From Acidimicrobiaceae bacterium (GTDB lineage: Bacteria > Actinomycetota > Acidimicrobiia > Acidimicrobiales > Poriferisodalaceae), in NCBI GenBank assembly GCA_002721305.1, contig PBKA01000019.1:62001-126000 (forward strand): DNA of 64,000 bases, given 5' to 3'. Below are positions 54,694-62,339 of the stretch, in pieces. How positions within the stretch are numbered: the first letter of the stretch is position 1; every line of letters begins with the position of its first letter. The translations under genes and the position numbers were made by a program. The notes beneath the pieces were generated by a model. The model was not told the origin of the DNA. It did no database searches and saw nothing but the letters and a program-made list of their open reading frames with translations.

Positions 54694-54973
54694 GGGTCCT
54701 CTTTCAAACTGGTGCAGCCCCCAAAGATGGGTCTGCTTGTTCGGAATGTGTGTTTACCCTGCTACCCTACGCCGTCAACAATAGATACAAGCGGGGTTTC
54801 GCCCCCACCGTTCCGCCGAGAGGCGCGATTCGGTCCCTGTCGGTTTGGCAAACGGTTTGACTGTTGTCGACACCGATATGCGAGGCGGACACCAAATGTG
54901 TCCGCTTTTCGTCGTTTGGCGAGAGGTGCCATCAACGGACTTGGAGAATGTCCTTGGTTAAGCGAGTAAGGCC
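54694..54973 (+). promoter_or_regulatory. Untranslated leader region of the infC-rpmI-rplT operon
   Basis: A 280-base gap, long for this compact genome, separates the divergent DUF1844-type gene from infC. It contains promoter-like elements (TTGTTC at 54737-54742; TACCCT at 54755 and 54763, spacings not ideal), a GGGG/CCCC stem at 54793-54805, a GTTT/AAAC stem near 54842, and a terminator-like hairpin at 54885-54909. Leaders of this operon are often feedback-regulated by ribosomal protein L20; an attenuated leader is the likely reading here. Confidence 0.5.
54885..54909 (+). terminator. Intrinsic terminator/attenuator in the infC leader
   Basis: GCGGACAC (54885-54892) and GTGTCCGC (54898-54905) form a perfect 8-base stem with loop CAAAT, followed by TTTT (54906-54909) and then C, G, T, C. 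It lies 65-90 bases before infC in the direction of transcription and no gene ends just before it, so it should act as an attenuator of infC-rpmI-rplT. Confidence 0.6.
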
Positions 54974-55540
54974 ATAGCACGCCCAGACGAAGGCGACGCT
55001 CGGATCAATGAAGAGATTCGGGTGCGGGAGGTCCGACTAGTTGCCCCTGACGGCGAACAAATCGGTATCAAACCCTTGCCAGAAGCACTGAATATTGCAC
55101 AAGAACTAGATCTTGACCTAGTGGAGGTTGCCCCAGACGCTAACCCTCCGGTATGTCGGATCATGGACTACGGCAAATTCAAGTACGAGTCGTCCCAAAG
55201 GGCTAAGGAGTCAAGGAAGAAAGCGAGCTCCATTTCCCTAAAGGAAATGAAGTACCGACCGAAGATTGGACAAGGAGACTTTGACACCAAGACGACCAAG
55301 GTAGAGAAGTTTCTCTCAAATGGTCACAAGGTCAAAATCACGATCATGTTCCGAGGAAGAGAAGTCTTCCACCCTGAGTTAGGTAGAGAAATCCTTGAAC
55401 GAGTTGCAAAGACTGTGGAGACAGTCGGGAAAGTTGACCAATTTCCCAAACTAGATGGCCGTAACATGACCATGGTTCTGAGCCCCGATAAGACAGCGAA
55501 ACAGCGACGAAAGAAAACCGAAGAAGAGCCCAACTCCTAG
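54974..55540 (+). CDS. infC: Translation initiation factor IF-3 (non-canonical start codon)
   Basis: IF-3 prevents subunit joining and checks the initiator codon. N-domain (RINEEIRVREVRLVAPDG, LVEVAPDANPPVCRIMDYGK) and C-domain (KEMKYRPKIGQGDFDTKTTK, ITIMFRGREVFHPELG) are complete. The conserved RINEEIRV lies upstream of the first usual initiator, GTG 55022, while an in-frame stop at 54959-54961 leaves no ATG, GTG or TTG between. Initiation must therefore use a rare codon: ATA 54974 (chosen, 188 residues), or ATC 55004 with GAAGG upstream. Rare starts are the known basis of IF-3 autoregulation. Confidence 0.9.
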   Translation: MARPDEGDARINEEIRVREVRLVAPDGEQIGIKPLPEALNIAQELDLDLVEVAPDANPPVCRIMDYGKFKYESSQRAKESRKKASSISLKEMKYRPKIGQGDFDTKTTKVEKFLSNGHKVKITIMFRGREVFHPELGREILERVAKTVETVGKVDQFPKLDGRNMTMVLSPDKTAKQRRKKTEEEPNS

Positions 55541-55604
55541 GGAGCAGGCCACGGCCCCGGCATCTGATAATCAAACCCCTCGAATCCTTCGATAAGGAAA
55601 TGTT

Positions 55605-55799
55605 ATGCCCAAAATGAAGACACACAGTGGAGCCAAAAAGAGATTCAAAACAAGCGGTTCAGGCAAACTTGTCAGGCGCAAGCAGGGCAGAAACCATATC
55701 CTCGAGAAAAAGTCTGCAAAGAGGAAGCGCCGCTTGGCACTAGAAGGCGAAATCAGCAAAGCCGACTTGCCGCGCATCAACAAGATGTTGGGCAAGTAG
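55605..55799 (+). CDS. rpmI: 50S ribosomal protein L35
   Basis: 64-residue basic protein, [20 protein letters not shown] at the start and [14 protein letters not shown] in the middle, standard L35. AAGGAAA lies 8 bases before the ATG. Second gene of the infC-rpmI-rplT operon. Confidence 0.96.
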   Translation: MPKMKTHSGAKKRFKTSGSGKLVRRKQGRNHILEKKSAKRKRRLALEGEISKADLPRINKMLGK

Positions 55800-55823
55800 A
55801 AACATTCTTAGAGGAGACTTCAA

Positions 55824-56186
55824 GTGGCACGTGTAAAGCGTTCGGTCGCAGGCAGAAAGAGCCGCAAAGCAACCCTTCAGAAAGCCAAGGGTTACTACGG
55901 CAACAAGAGTCGTTCCTATAGAGCGGCCAACGAACAAGTGATGCACAGCGGTAACTATGCGTTTAGGGACCGTCGAGCTCGCAAAGGCGAATTCCGTAGG
56001 CTCTGGATTCAGCGAATTAACGCTGCGGCCCGACAAAACGGAACCAGCTACAGCAAACTGGTTAACGGGCTGAACGCGGCGGGGGTTCAGGTTGATCGAA
56101 AGATCTTGTCCGACATGGCTGTCAACGACCCTGAGGCTTTCAGCAAGCTCGTAGAAAAAGCTGAATCAGCCCGACAAGCAAGCTGA
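55824..56186 (+). CDS. rplT: 50S ribosomal protein L20
   Basis: 120 residues: basic N-terminal extension ([20 protein letters not shown]) and globular domain ([34 protein letters not shown]). L20 organises 23S rRNA and often represses its own operon by binding the infC leader. GTG start with AGAGGAG upstream. The stop codon TGA at 56184-56186 overlaps a CTG that probably starts the next gene. Confidence 0.96.
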   Translation: MARVKRSVAGRKSRKATLQKAKGYYGNKSRSYRAANEQVMHSGNYAFRDRRARKGEFRRLWIQRINAAARQNGTSYSKLVNGLNAAGVQVDRKILSDMAVNDPEAFSKLVEKAESARQAS

Positions 56187-56950
56187 CTCTTTCCCCGCAT
56201 TCGCCAAAACTCAAGCGTCTTAGACGCCTGGTTAACGATCGTCGCTTCCGCGACAGTGAGCGTCTAGCGGTCGTAGAAGGACCGCGTGCCATACGAACTG
56301 CGTTCCAAATCGGCGCCGAGATTCAAGAGATTTTCTATGGCCCAGACCAACTCCCAGTTCTTCAGTCGTTCGAAGATTTTGACGGGCCGGCCCATGAGGT
56401 AGAAAAAGAGACGCTTGATCGAGTGGCTGATAGTGGAACCCCACAAGGGCTACTTGCTGTAGCTGCAATCAACGAGGCCGAAATCAAATCGATAGCAGAA
56501 CTTCGCCGAGTCGTTGTAGTCGACTCGGTGCAAGACCCAGGTAACTTGGGGGCAATCGTTCGCACGGCGGTGGCTGCAGAGTTCGACGCGATCGTTGTTT
56601 CGAAAGGAACGACAGACTTGTGGAGTCCGAAAGCGATACGGGCAAGCGCAGGTACTCTCTTTGCTCTGCAGTCCTCCCGAAATCTCGACCTTTCCTTCGG
56701 TCTAGACGCCCTGCTTGCTGCCGGCCATTTCGTAGTCGCGACTGACGCAAAAGGCGGCACGGATCTTGACTCACTTCGACTATCGGAGCGCATGACTCTA
56801 ATCCTGGGAAGCGAAGCCAGCGGGCTATCTGAATCAGTGGTGAGTCGTGCCCATGCCTTCGTCACCGTCCCCATGGGTTCATTCGTGGAATCCCTCAACG
56901 TCGCGGTTGCAGGCGGACTACTGATGTATCGAATGCAGTCCCGAAGGTAA
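56183..56950 (+). CDS. SpoU/TrmH-family RNA 2'-O-methyltransferase (probable CTG start)
   Basis: SPOUT methyltransferase with the trefoil-knot motifs [31 protein letters not shown] and [17 protein letters not shown]. The first standard initiator is GTG 56423, but the frame is open from the stop at 56162-56164 and encodes a typical substrate-binding N-domain ([30 protein letters not shown]) with no ATG, GTG or TTG. CTG 56183 overlaps the rplT stop as CTGA, like the GTGA overlaps elsewhere, and gives 255 residues. Methylates rRNA or tRNA ribose; the site is unknown. Confidence 0.85.
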   Translation: MTLSPHSPKLKRLRRLVNDRRFRDSERLAVVEGPRAIRTAFQIGAEIQEIFYGPDQLPVLQSFEDFDGPAHEVEKETLDRVADSGTPQGLLAVAAINEAEIKSIAELRRVVVVDSVQDPGNLGAIVRTAVAAEFDAIVVSKGTTDLWSPKAIRASAGTLFALQSSRNLDLSFGLDALLAAGHFVVATDAKGGTDLDSLRLSERMTLILGSEASGLSESVVSRAHAFVTVPMGSFVESLNVAVAGGLLMYRMQSRR

Positions 56951-57001
56951 GCCGTGTCGACTCATTCCGTTATTGACTTCTAGTAATCGCTCTCCTGGCC
57001 G

Positions 57002-57007
57002 TATCCT
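57002..57007 (+). promoter_or_regulatory. Candidate -10 box (TATCCT) 7 bases before pheS
   Basis: TATCCT ends 7 bases before the pheS GTG at 57015, and no Shine-Dalgarno precedes it. TTGACT at 56973-56978 is an excellent -35 sequence but lies 23 bases away, too far for a usual spacer. A leaderless pheST transcript is suggested. Confidence 0.3.
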
Positions 57008-57014
57008 TCACAGT

Positions 57015-58085
57015 GTGAGTGTCTACGACCAAATTGCTGAAGCACAGGCTTCAGCGATAGGCGAAATCGAAAATACAGGCGATCTCGACAGCCTGAAAGC
57101 AATAGAACCGGTGCTTTTTGGAAAGAAGTCGGCACTCAGCGGCCTCAAACGCTTAATGGGTGACGTCGACGTAGAAGAACGAGCGGATGTCGGGCAAGCT
57201 TTAAACGAAGCTCAACAGACAGTCCGAGAAGCCCATGCGGCGGCGAAAGAGAAGTTCGAGTTATCGAGTCGTAAGGCACAGTTAGAAAGTGAACGGCTGG
57301 ATCTCACAGAATCGCTGCAAACAAATAGCCGCGGCCACCTTCATCTGGTTACTCAAACCATGGAACGCCTCGAGGACGTTTTCGTCGGCATGGGCTTCAC
57401 CGTCTCGGAAGGACCGCAAGCAGAGACGGACTGGTACAACTTCGAAGCTTTGAATCTTCCAGCAGCGCACCCAGCGAGGTCCATGTTCGACACCCTTTAC
57501 CTGGATTTGGGTGAACGCACAGAAATTGGTGATGGTGAAGGGGGAGAAGCGACGAACATCTTGCTCCGCACTCACACTTCACCAGTACAAGTGCGGGTTA
57601 TGGAGTCGATAGCGCCGCCTATTTACACTGTTTGTCCCGGACGTGTGTTTCGACGAGACACGGCCGATGCAAGCCATATGCCGGTTTTTCATCAAATTGA
57701 AGGACTCGTTGTAGATCGTGGCATCAGCCTCTCCGATTTAGCGGGAACTTTGAACGAGTTCACAGCCGCTTACTTTGGCGGGGCAATCAGCAGCCGGCTG
57801 CGACCCTCTTACTTCCCCTTCACCGAACCAAGTGCCGAGTTCGACATCACTTGCGTGATATGTGAAGGTGATGGATGTCAAACATGTCAACGAACAGGCT
57901 GGATTGAGCTTGGCGGCTGCGGAATGGTGCATCCGAATGTCCTAGCCAACTGTGGAGTAGACAGCGAAGAATGGACTGGTTTCGCCTTCGGTTTCGGAAT
58001 AGACCGATTGGCGCTGATGCGTTATGGGATCAAAGACCTAAGAGATATGTACACCAACGATGTCAGATTCCTTGGGCAGTTTTAG
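57015..58085 (+). CDS. pheS: Phenylalanyl-tRNA synthetase alpha subunit
   Basis: Class II catalytic subunit of the alpha2-beta2 enzyme. N-terminal tRNA-binding coiled coil (residues 1-85), motif 1 around VFVGMGFTVSEGPQ, motif 2 VCPGRVFRRDTADASHMPVF and motif 3 GFAFGFGIDRLALMRYGI. GTG 57015 gives 356 residues with a normal N-terminus (MSVYDQIAEAQ); TTG 56973 is upstream but adds atypical residues. Lies 12 bases before pheT. Confidence 0.95.
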   Translation: MSVYDQIAEAQASAIGEIENTGDLDSLKAIEPVLFGKKSALSGLKRLMGDVDVEERADVGQALNEAQQTVREAHAAAKEKFELSSRKAQLESERLDLTESLQTNSRGHLHLVTQTMERLEDVFVGMGFTVSEGPQAETDWYNFEALNLPAAHPARSMFDTLYLDLGERTEIGDGEGGEATNILLRTHTSPVQVRVMESIAPPIYTVCPGRVFRRDTADASHMPVFHQIEGLVVDRGISLSDLAGTLNEFTAAYFGGAISSRLRPSYFPFTEPSAEFDITCVICEGDGCQTCQRTGWIELGGCGMVHPNVLANCGVDSEEWTGFAFGFGIDRLALMRYGIKDLRDMYTNDVRFLGQF

Positions 58086-58097
58086 GCAGGCATTGAA

Positions 58098-60470
58098 ATG
58101 AAAGTTCTCCTGTCTTGGCTGCGCGAATTCGCCCCGATCGAAGGGGACCCTCATGAACTGGCAGACCACATGAGCGATTTAGGCATGGCCGTCGAAGAGA
58201 CCCGCGTCCTAGATTCCCTGGAAGGCCTGGTGGTAGCGAGGGTTGGTGACCTGAGACCTCATCCCAAAGCGGACAGAATCCAACTAGTGGATGTTGAAAC
58301 AGGTGACGGTGAACGGCTTCAAGTCTGTTGCGGCGCATTCAACATGTCGGTGGGTGATCTAATTCCGTTTGCGACGATTGGCACAGTTATGCCTGACGGT
58401 ATGGAAATCTCGCAGAGAAAAATGCGGGGCGAAATGTCGAACGGGATGTGCTGTTCAGCCGCTGAGCTCGGCTTAGGTTCGGACCAGGACGGCATAATGA
58501 TTCTCCCCGACGATCTCGAGACAGGGGTATCGCTAATGGAGCAGTTAGGCCTCGTCGGGGACGTGCTTTGGGATCTAGAAATTAATCCGAATCGTCCCGA
58601 CGCGATGTCAGTAGCGGGCGTTGCGCGGGACTTAGCGGCACGGCTTGGCGTCCCGTTTGAGATCCCGGAGTGGACGGTAGCGTCAACTGGTTCTGAGGAA
58701 GGTCTGGCCCGTATAGAGATTGCTGATGGGGATCTCTGTCCGAGATTCACAGGCCGAGTGATTACCGGTGTGACCGTTGGCACATCGCCGCTGTGGATGC
58801 AGATGCGGTTGACGCTGTTAGGCATGCGTCCAATTAATTCTGTTGTCGACGTCTCCAATTACGTGATGCTTGAACTAGGAACACCCAATCACACATATGA
58901 CCTTTCGCTGCTTGCAAACGGTCACATAGGTGTGCGGCGGGCGGCCAACGGGGAAAGCATCACAACCCTTGATGACCAAGAGCGCACGCTTCTCGCAGAT
59001 GACGGTCTGATAGTCAACGACGGCGACGAACCCATCGGTATAGCTGGTGTCATGGGTGGAGCATCCACGGAAATCTCGGCTACAACTGATTCGGTCTTAC
59101 TCGAATTGGCGTCCTGGGAGCCGGAGTCCATTGCTAGAACCTCGCAGAGGCTTGGTCTGAGATCCGAAGCGTCAGCGCGATTTGAGCGAGGAACCGATTG
59201 GAGAATAAATGCCATCGCCGTGCAACGTTTCTGTCACCTGTTGAATGAAATTAGCCCCGACGGTATCGAAGTCGTGGGCGCTGTCCTAGATGTGGCCGGT
59301 ACCACCCCGGACATCCTCTCAGTTCCCGTGCGAACCTCAAGAATCAGTATGTTGCTTGGCCGAGAGTTCTCATCAGAAGAAATACGAGAGTTGTTGACGC
59401 CGATTGGGTTTGGGATTGAAGCTACAGATAGCGAAGATGTGCAGCTTGTAACGATCCCGTCCTTTAGGCCTGACACCCAAACTGAAACAGATATTGCCGA
59501 AGAGGTAGCGCGCCACTTTGGTTACGGAAAGTTGGGTGCCACTGTCCCTAGGTCACCAGATGCTGGTCACCTATCCCCACAGCAAAAGCTTCGTCGGGTG
59601 GTCCGCCAGGTCATGACGGGTGCGGGTCTCACCGAAGCGATGCCCAACCCGTTCTTAGCTCCAGACGAGATTGCCAAGGCTGGCTTGGCCACAAAAGAAC
59701 CGGTGCGATTACTTAACCCATTGGCGGTCGAAGAATCGGTCTTGAGACCTTCACTTTTGCCGGGCTTACTGGCGGCTGTCGCTTACAACTATTCGCATCG
59801 CAACACTGGAGTGAAACTGTTCGAGACCGGCGCGGTATTTGAGCCCTCAGAGGATTCATCTGCATTGCCTCTTGAGAACGAACATCTGGCAGCGTTGCTA
59901 TCCAACGCGGATGCGTTTGCCGCAACCGCACTACTCAAAGACCTTGCCTCGGCTCTCAAACTGGAATTCGAGTTGACGAACGCCGACAGCCTCGGAGGAC
60001 TGCATCCCACTCGGGGTGCCCTGATCAGTATCGGAGACACAGAGGTTGGTTCAGTGGGGGAAGTTGATCCCGCGGTGCTGGGAAAGTACGAAATAGAGCA
60101 CAGATGTGCGTGGCTCGACTTAAGACTTGATCTTGTAATCGAAGCGGCCATTTCAGTCGAGGGCACCGCATATCAGCCAGTTTCCACTTTCCCCTCCAGT
60201 GACGTTGACCTGGCCTTTGTTGTTGCCGAAGGGGTGCAGGCTTCACAGATAGAGATGACTTTAAGGAATGCTGCGGGCGAAGAGCTTCAATCGTTGCATT
60301 TGTTCGATGTCTTTCGGAGTGAGCAGATGGACGAAGGGGTGCGTTCACTGGCGTTTTCTCTGAGGCTTCAGGCAAAGGACAGAACTATGACTGATGATGA
60401 AGTAGGCGCTGTTCGTCAACGTTGCATCGATGCGGTGGAAAGTTCACATAGCGCAACTCTTCGCGCTTGA
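58098..60470 (+). CDS. pheT: Phenylalanyl-tRNA synthetase beta subunit
   Basis: 790 residues with the complete domain series: N-terminal OB/EMAP tRNA-binding domain (residues 40-150, VARVGDLRPHPKADRIQLVD), B3/B4 editing domain (LEINPNRPDAMSVAGVARDLA), B5 domain, the inactive synthetase-like core and the C-terminal anticodon-binding FDX-ACB domain (TFPSSDVDLAFVV). Ends 3 bases before a convergent gene, with no terminator visible between the two stops. Confidence 0.96.
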   Translation: MKVLLSWLREFAPIEGDPHELADHMSDLGMAVEETRVLDSLEGLVVARVGDLRPHPKADRIQLVDVETGDGERLQVCCGAFNMSVGDLIPFATIGTVMPDGMEISQRKMRGEMSNGMCCSAAELGLGSDQDGIMILPDDLETGVSLMEQLGLVGDVLWDLEINPNRPDAMSVAGVARDLAARLGVPFEIPEWTVASTGSEEGLARIEIADGDLCPRFTGRVITGVTVGTSPLWMQMRLTLLGMRPINSVVDVSNYVMLELGTPNHTYDLSLLANGHIGVRRAANGESITTLDDQERTLLADDGLIVNDGDEPIGIAGVMGGASTEISATTDSVLLELASWEPESIARTSQRLGLRSEASARFERGTDWRINAIAVQRFCHLLNEISPDGIEVVGAVLDVAGTTPDILSVPVRTSRISMLLGREFSSEEIRELLTPIGFGIEATDSEDVQLVTIPSFRPDTQTETDIAEEVARHFGYGKLGATVPRSPDAGHLSPQQKLRRVVRQVMTGAGLTEAMPNPFLAPDEIAKAGLATKEPVRLLNPLAVEESVLRPSLLPGLLAAVAYNYSHRNTGVKLFETGAVFEPSEDSSALPLENEHLAALLSNADAFAATALLKDLASALKLEFELTNADSLGGLHPTRGALISIGDTEVGSVGEVDPAVLGKYEIEHRCAWLDLRLDLVIEAAISVEGTAYQPVSTFPSSDVDLAFVVAEGVQASQIEMTLRNAAGEELQSLHLFDVFRSEQMDEGVRSLAFSLRLQAKDRTMTDDEVGAVRQRCIDAVESSHSATLRA

Positions 60471-60473
60471 ACA

Positions 60474-61391
60474 TTAATAACCGAGATCGATGTCTACTGG
60501 ACCTATTAGCGGTAAGCCCCCTATTCGCCGTTGGACATTTTCAGTTACTCGCTGAGCAAGTAGGGGGAGGCCCATCTCAGGAGTGTTGCCGATGTGTGGA
60601 GTAATGATGCAATTTTCCAGTGCCCAAAGGGGATGACCTTCGGGTAATGGTTCGGGGTCGGTGACATCGAGAGCTGCGCCCCCAATAGAGTTGTTTCGTA
60701 AGGCTTCTACTAGGTCATCGGTGACGACGTGACCACCGCGAGCGACATTCACTATCCACGCGTGGTCGGGGAGTAGCGCAAGCTCCTCCTTGGCGATGAC
60801 TCCCGTCGTTTCAGGTGTCAACGCGAGCGCTAGAACCAGAAGATCTGAGTTCGGTAAAACGTCGTGCAAGTTTTTTGAACTAACTACTTTGGCGGCACCC
60901 TCCATCGGGGATGCGTGATTTCGAACGACGGTTACTTCGCAATCAAACGGTGCGAGAAGTGGCAAGAGTTCCTCAGTGATTCCGCCTCCACCAAGAATCG
61001 TGACCTTCGCGCCCAACAGATTCTGACCCCGGGGTTCGGACCACGTGTCGGCACGAGAGTAAGTGTTCACAGCCCTAAATCCCGCTAGGGCGAGAGCCAA
61101 AACGTGTTCGGCGACGGGAGAAGCATAAACGCCTTTGCCGCACGTCCAAGTGAGATGCGGTCGGGAGCGAAGCATCTCGACAAACGGTTCGATCCCCGCG
61201 TACGGCAACTGCACCCAATCGATATTCGAGTTTTCGTCGAGCATTGGGGGAAGAAGGTCAGCTTGAGCCGGTTCAGCCCATACCAACACCTCTGCACTTC
61301 CGGGGCTGACCACCTCTCCTCCTCCGATCTCAACAGCGGCGACCAGGGACTCACGGCGCCAGCAATCTGGTTCGACAGCGACTTTCAACAT
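60474..61391 (-). CDS. D-isomer-specific 2-hydroxyacid dehydrogenase
   Basis: 305 residues. NAD-binding domain with LGAKVTILGGGGITEELLPL, catalytic Arg in IVNVARGGHVVTDDLVEAL, Glu in LDVTDPEPLPEGHPLW and His in NCIITPHIGNTPEMG. Reduces a 2-oxo acid or oxidises a D-2-hydroxy acid; the glyoxylate/hydroxypyruvate reductase branch is plausible, substrate unknown. The dinucleotide loop GGGGITEE differs slightly from the usual GxGxIG. Same strand as the SDR and CoA-transferase genes. Confidence 0.88.
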   Translation of the reverse strand: MLKVAVEPDCWRRESLVAAVEIGGGEVVSPGSAEVLVWAEPAQADLLPPMLDENSNIDWVQLPYAGIEPFVEMLRSRPHLTWTCGKGVYASPVAEHVLALALAGFRAVNTYSRADTWSEPRGQNLLGAKVTILGGGGITEELLPLLAPFDCEVTVVRNHASPMEGAAKVVSSKNLHDVLPNSDLLVLALALTPETTGVIAKEELALLPDHAWIVNVARGGHVVTDDLVEALRNNSIGGAALDVTDPEPLPEGHPLWALENCIITPHIGNTPEMGLPLLAQRVTENVQRRIGGLPLIGPVDIDLGY

Positions 61392-61441
61392 GATGAAGAC
61401 GCTAGACGGTCAGATCGTCGGATTGCTCATAGCGGGTCGCT

Positions 61442-62266
61442 TTATGAACGACTGTCGGCGATCAACCCACCATCGGGAAAGATGATTTCACCGGTGACGA
61501 AACTCGCTTCATCGCTGCACAAGTAGAGGCACGCGTTGGCGATATCTGATGGTTCCCCGAGCCGCCGCAGAGGGGTTTCTTTGATTCGATCTTCAACCCA
61601 GGCGTCGTTGCTCGTAGCGGCGCCACTCATTGAAGTCCTGATGTATCCGGGACCAACCGCGTTCACTCGAATTCCGTACCGCGCAAGTTCTATAGCTCCG
61701 CATTTCGTCAGCATCCACACTCCGGCCTTCGAGACGCAATAGTCCGATGCCCCCATGAGGGCTGTCTTGCCGGCGACGGAAGCTATGTTGACAATCGCTC
61801 CTCCGTCAGATTCAGCCATCTGTTTGGCTACTAACTGGTTGGTCAACATGACACCGGTGAGGTTGACATCCAAGACACGTTGCCAACTTGATAAGGATTT
61901 GTCGATCAGCATCATGTCCTGGCGGTCATGACGATCAGCGCCGGCCTGCTCTTCAGCTTCTCGGCTTACGTAACCGGCATGAGAAATTCCGGCGGCAGCG
62001 ACACACGCATCGATTTTTCCGAAAGTTTCAACAGCGCTGTTGGCCATACCTTCCACCTCTTCAGGGATCGACGTATCGACCGCCAATGCGATCGCCTCGC
62101 CGCCCATGGATGCAACTTCGTCTGAAACCGCTGTAGCTCGCTCGAGATTGAGGTCGGCGACCACAATTTTCGCCCCCTCTTCCGCGAAGCGAAGGCAGCA
62201 CGCCCTACCGATGCCGGATGCACCCCCAGTAATGATCGAGACCTTTTCAGCCATACGCCCAGTCAT
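61442..62266 (-). CDS. Short-chain dehydrogenase/reductase
   Basis: Classical SDR of 274 residues: cofactor loop IITGGASGIGRACC, Asp for NAD preference in VVADLNLERA, NIASVAGKTA with Ser, catalytic SDYCVSKAGV (Tyr-xxx-Lys) and VGPGYIRTSM; C-terminal SFVTGEIIFPDGGL. ATG 62266 is chosen, with GGAGG 6 bases upstream. Residues 100-125 hold an acidic insertion (EEQAGADRHDRQD). Substrate unknown; the context of CoA-transferase and hydroxyacid dehydrogenase suggests carboxylic-acid metabolism. Confidence 0.9.
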   Translation of the reverse strand: MTGRMAEKVSIITGGASGIGRACCLRFAEEGAKIVVADLNLERATAVSDEVASMGGEAIALAVDTSIPEEVEGMANSAVETFGKIDACVAAAGISHAGYVSREAEEQAGADRHDRQDMMLIDKSLSSWQRVLDVNLTGVMLTNQLVAKQMAESDGGAIVNIASVAGKTALMGASDYCVSKAGVWMLTKCGAIELARYGIRVNAVGPGYIRTSMSGAATSNDAWVEDRIKETPLRRLGEPSDIANACLYLCSDEASFVTGEIIFPDGGLIADSRS

Positions 62267-62339
62267 CACAAACCTCCAAATGTCTCGACACAGAGTAGAT
62301 ACCCGGAGAGAATCTTGCTTGTGAGAATCTGAGACCTGG

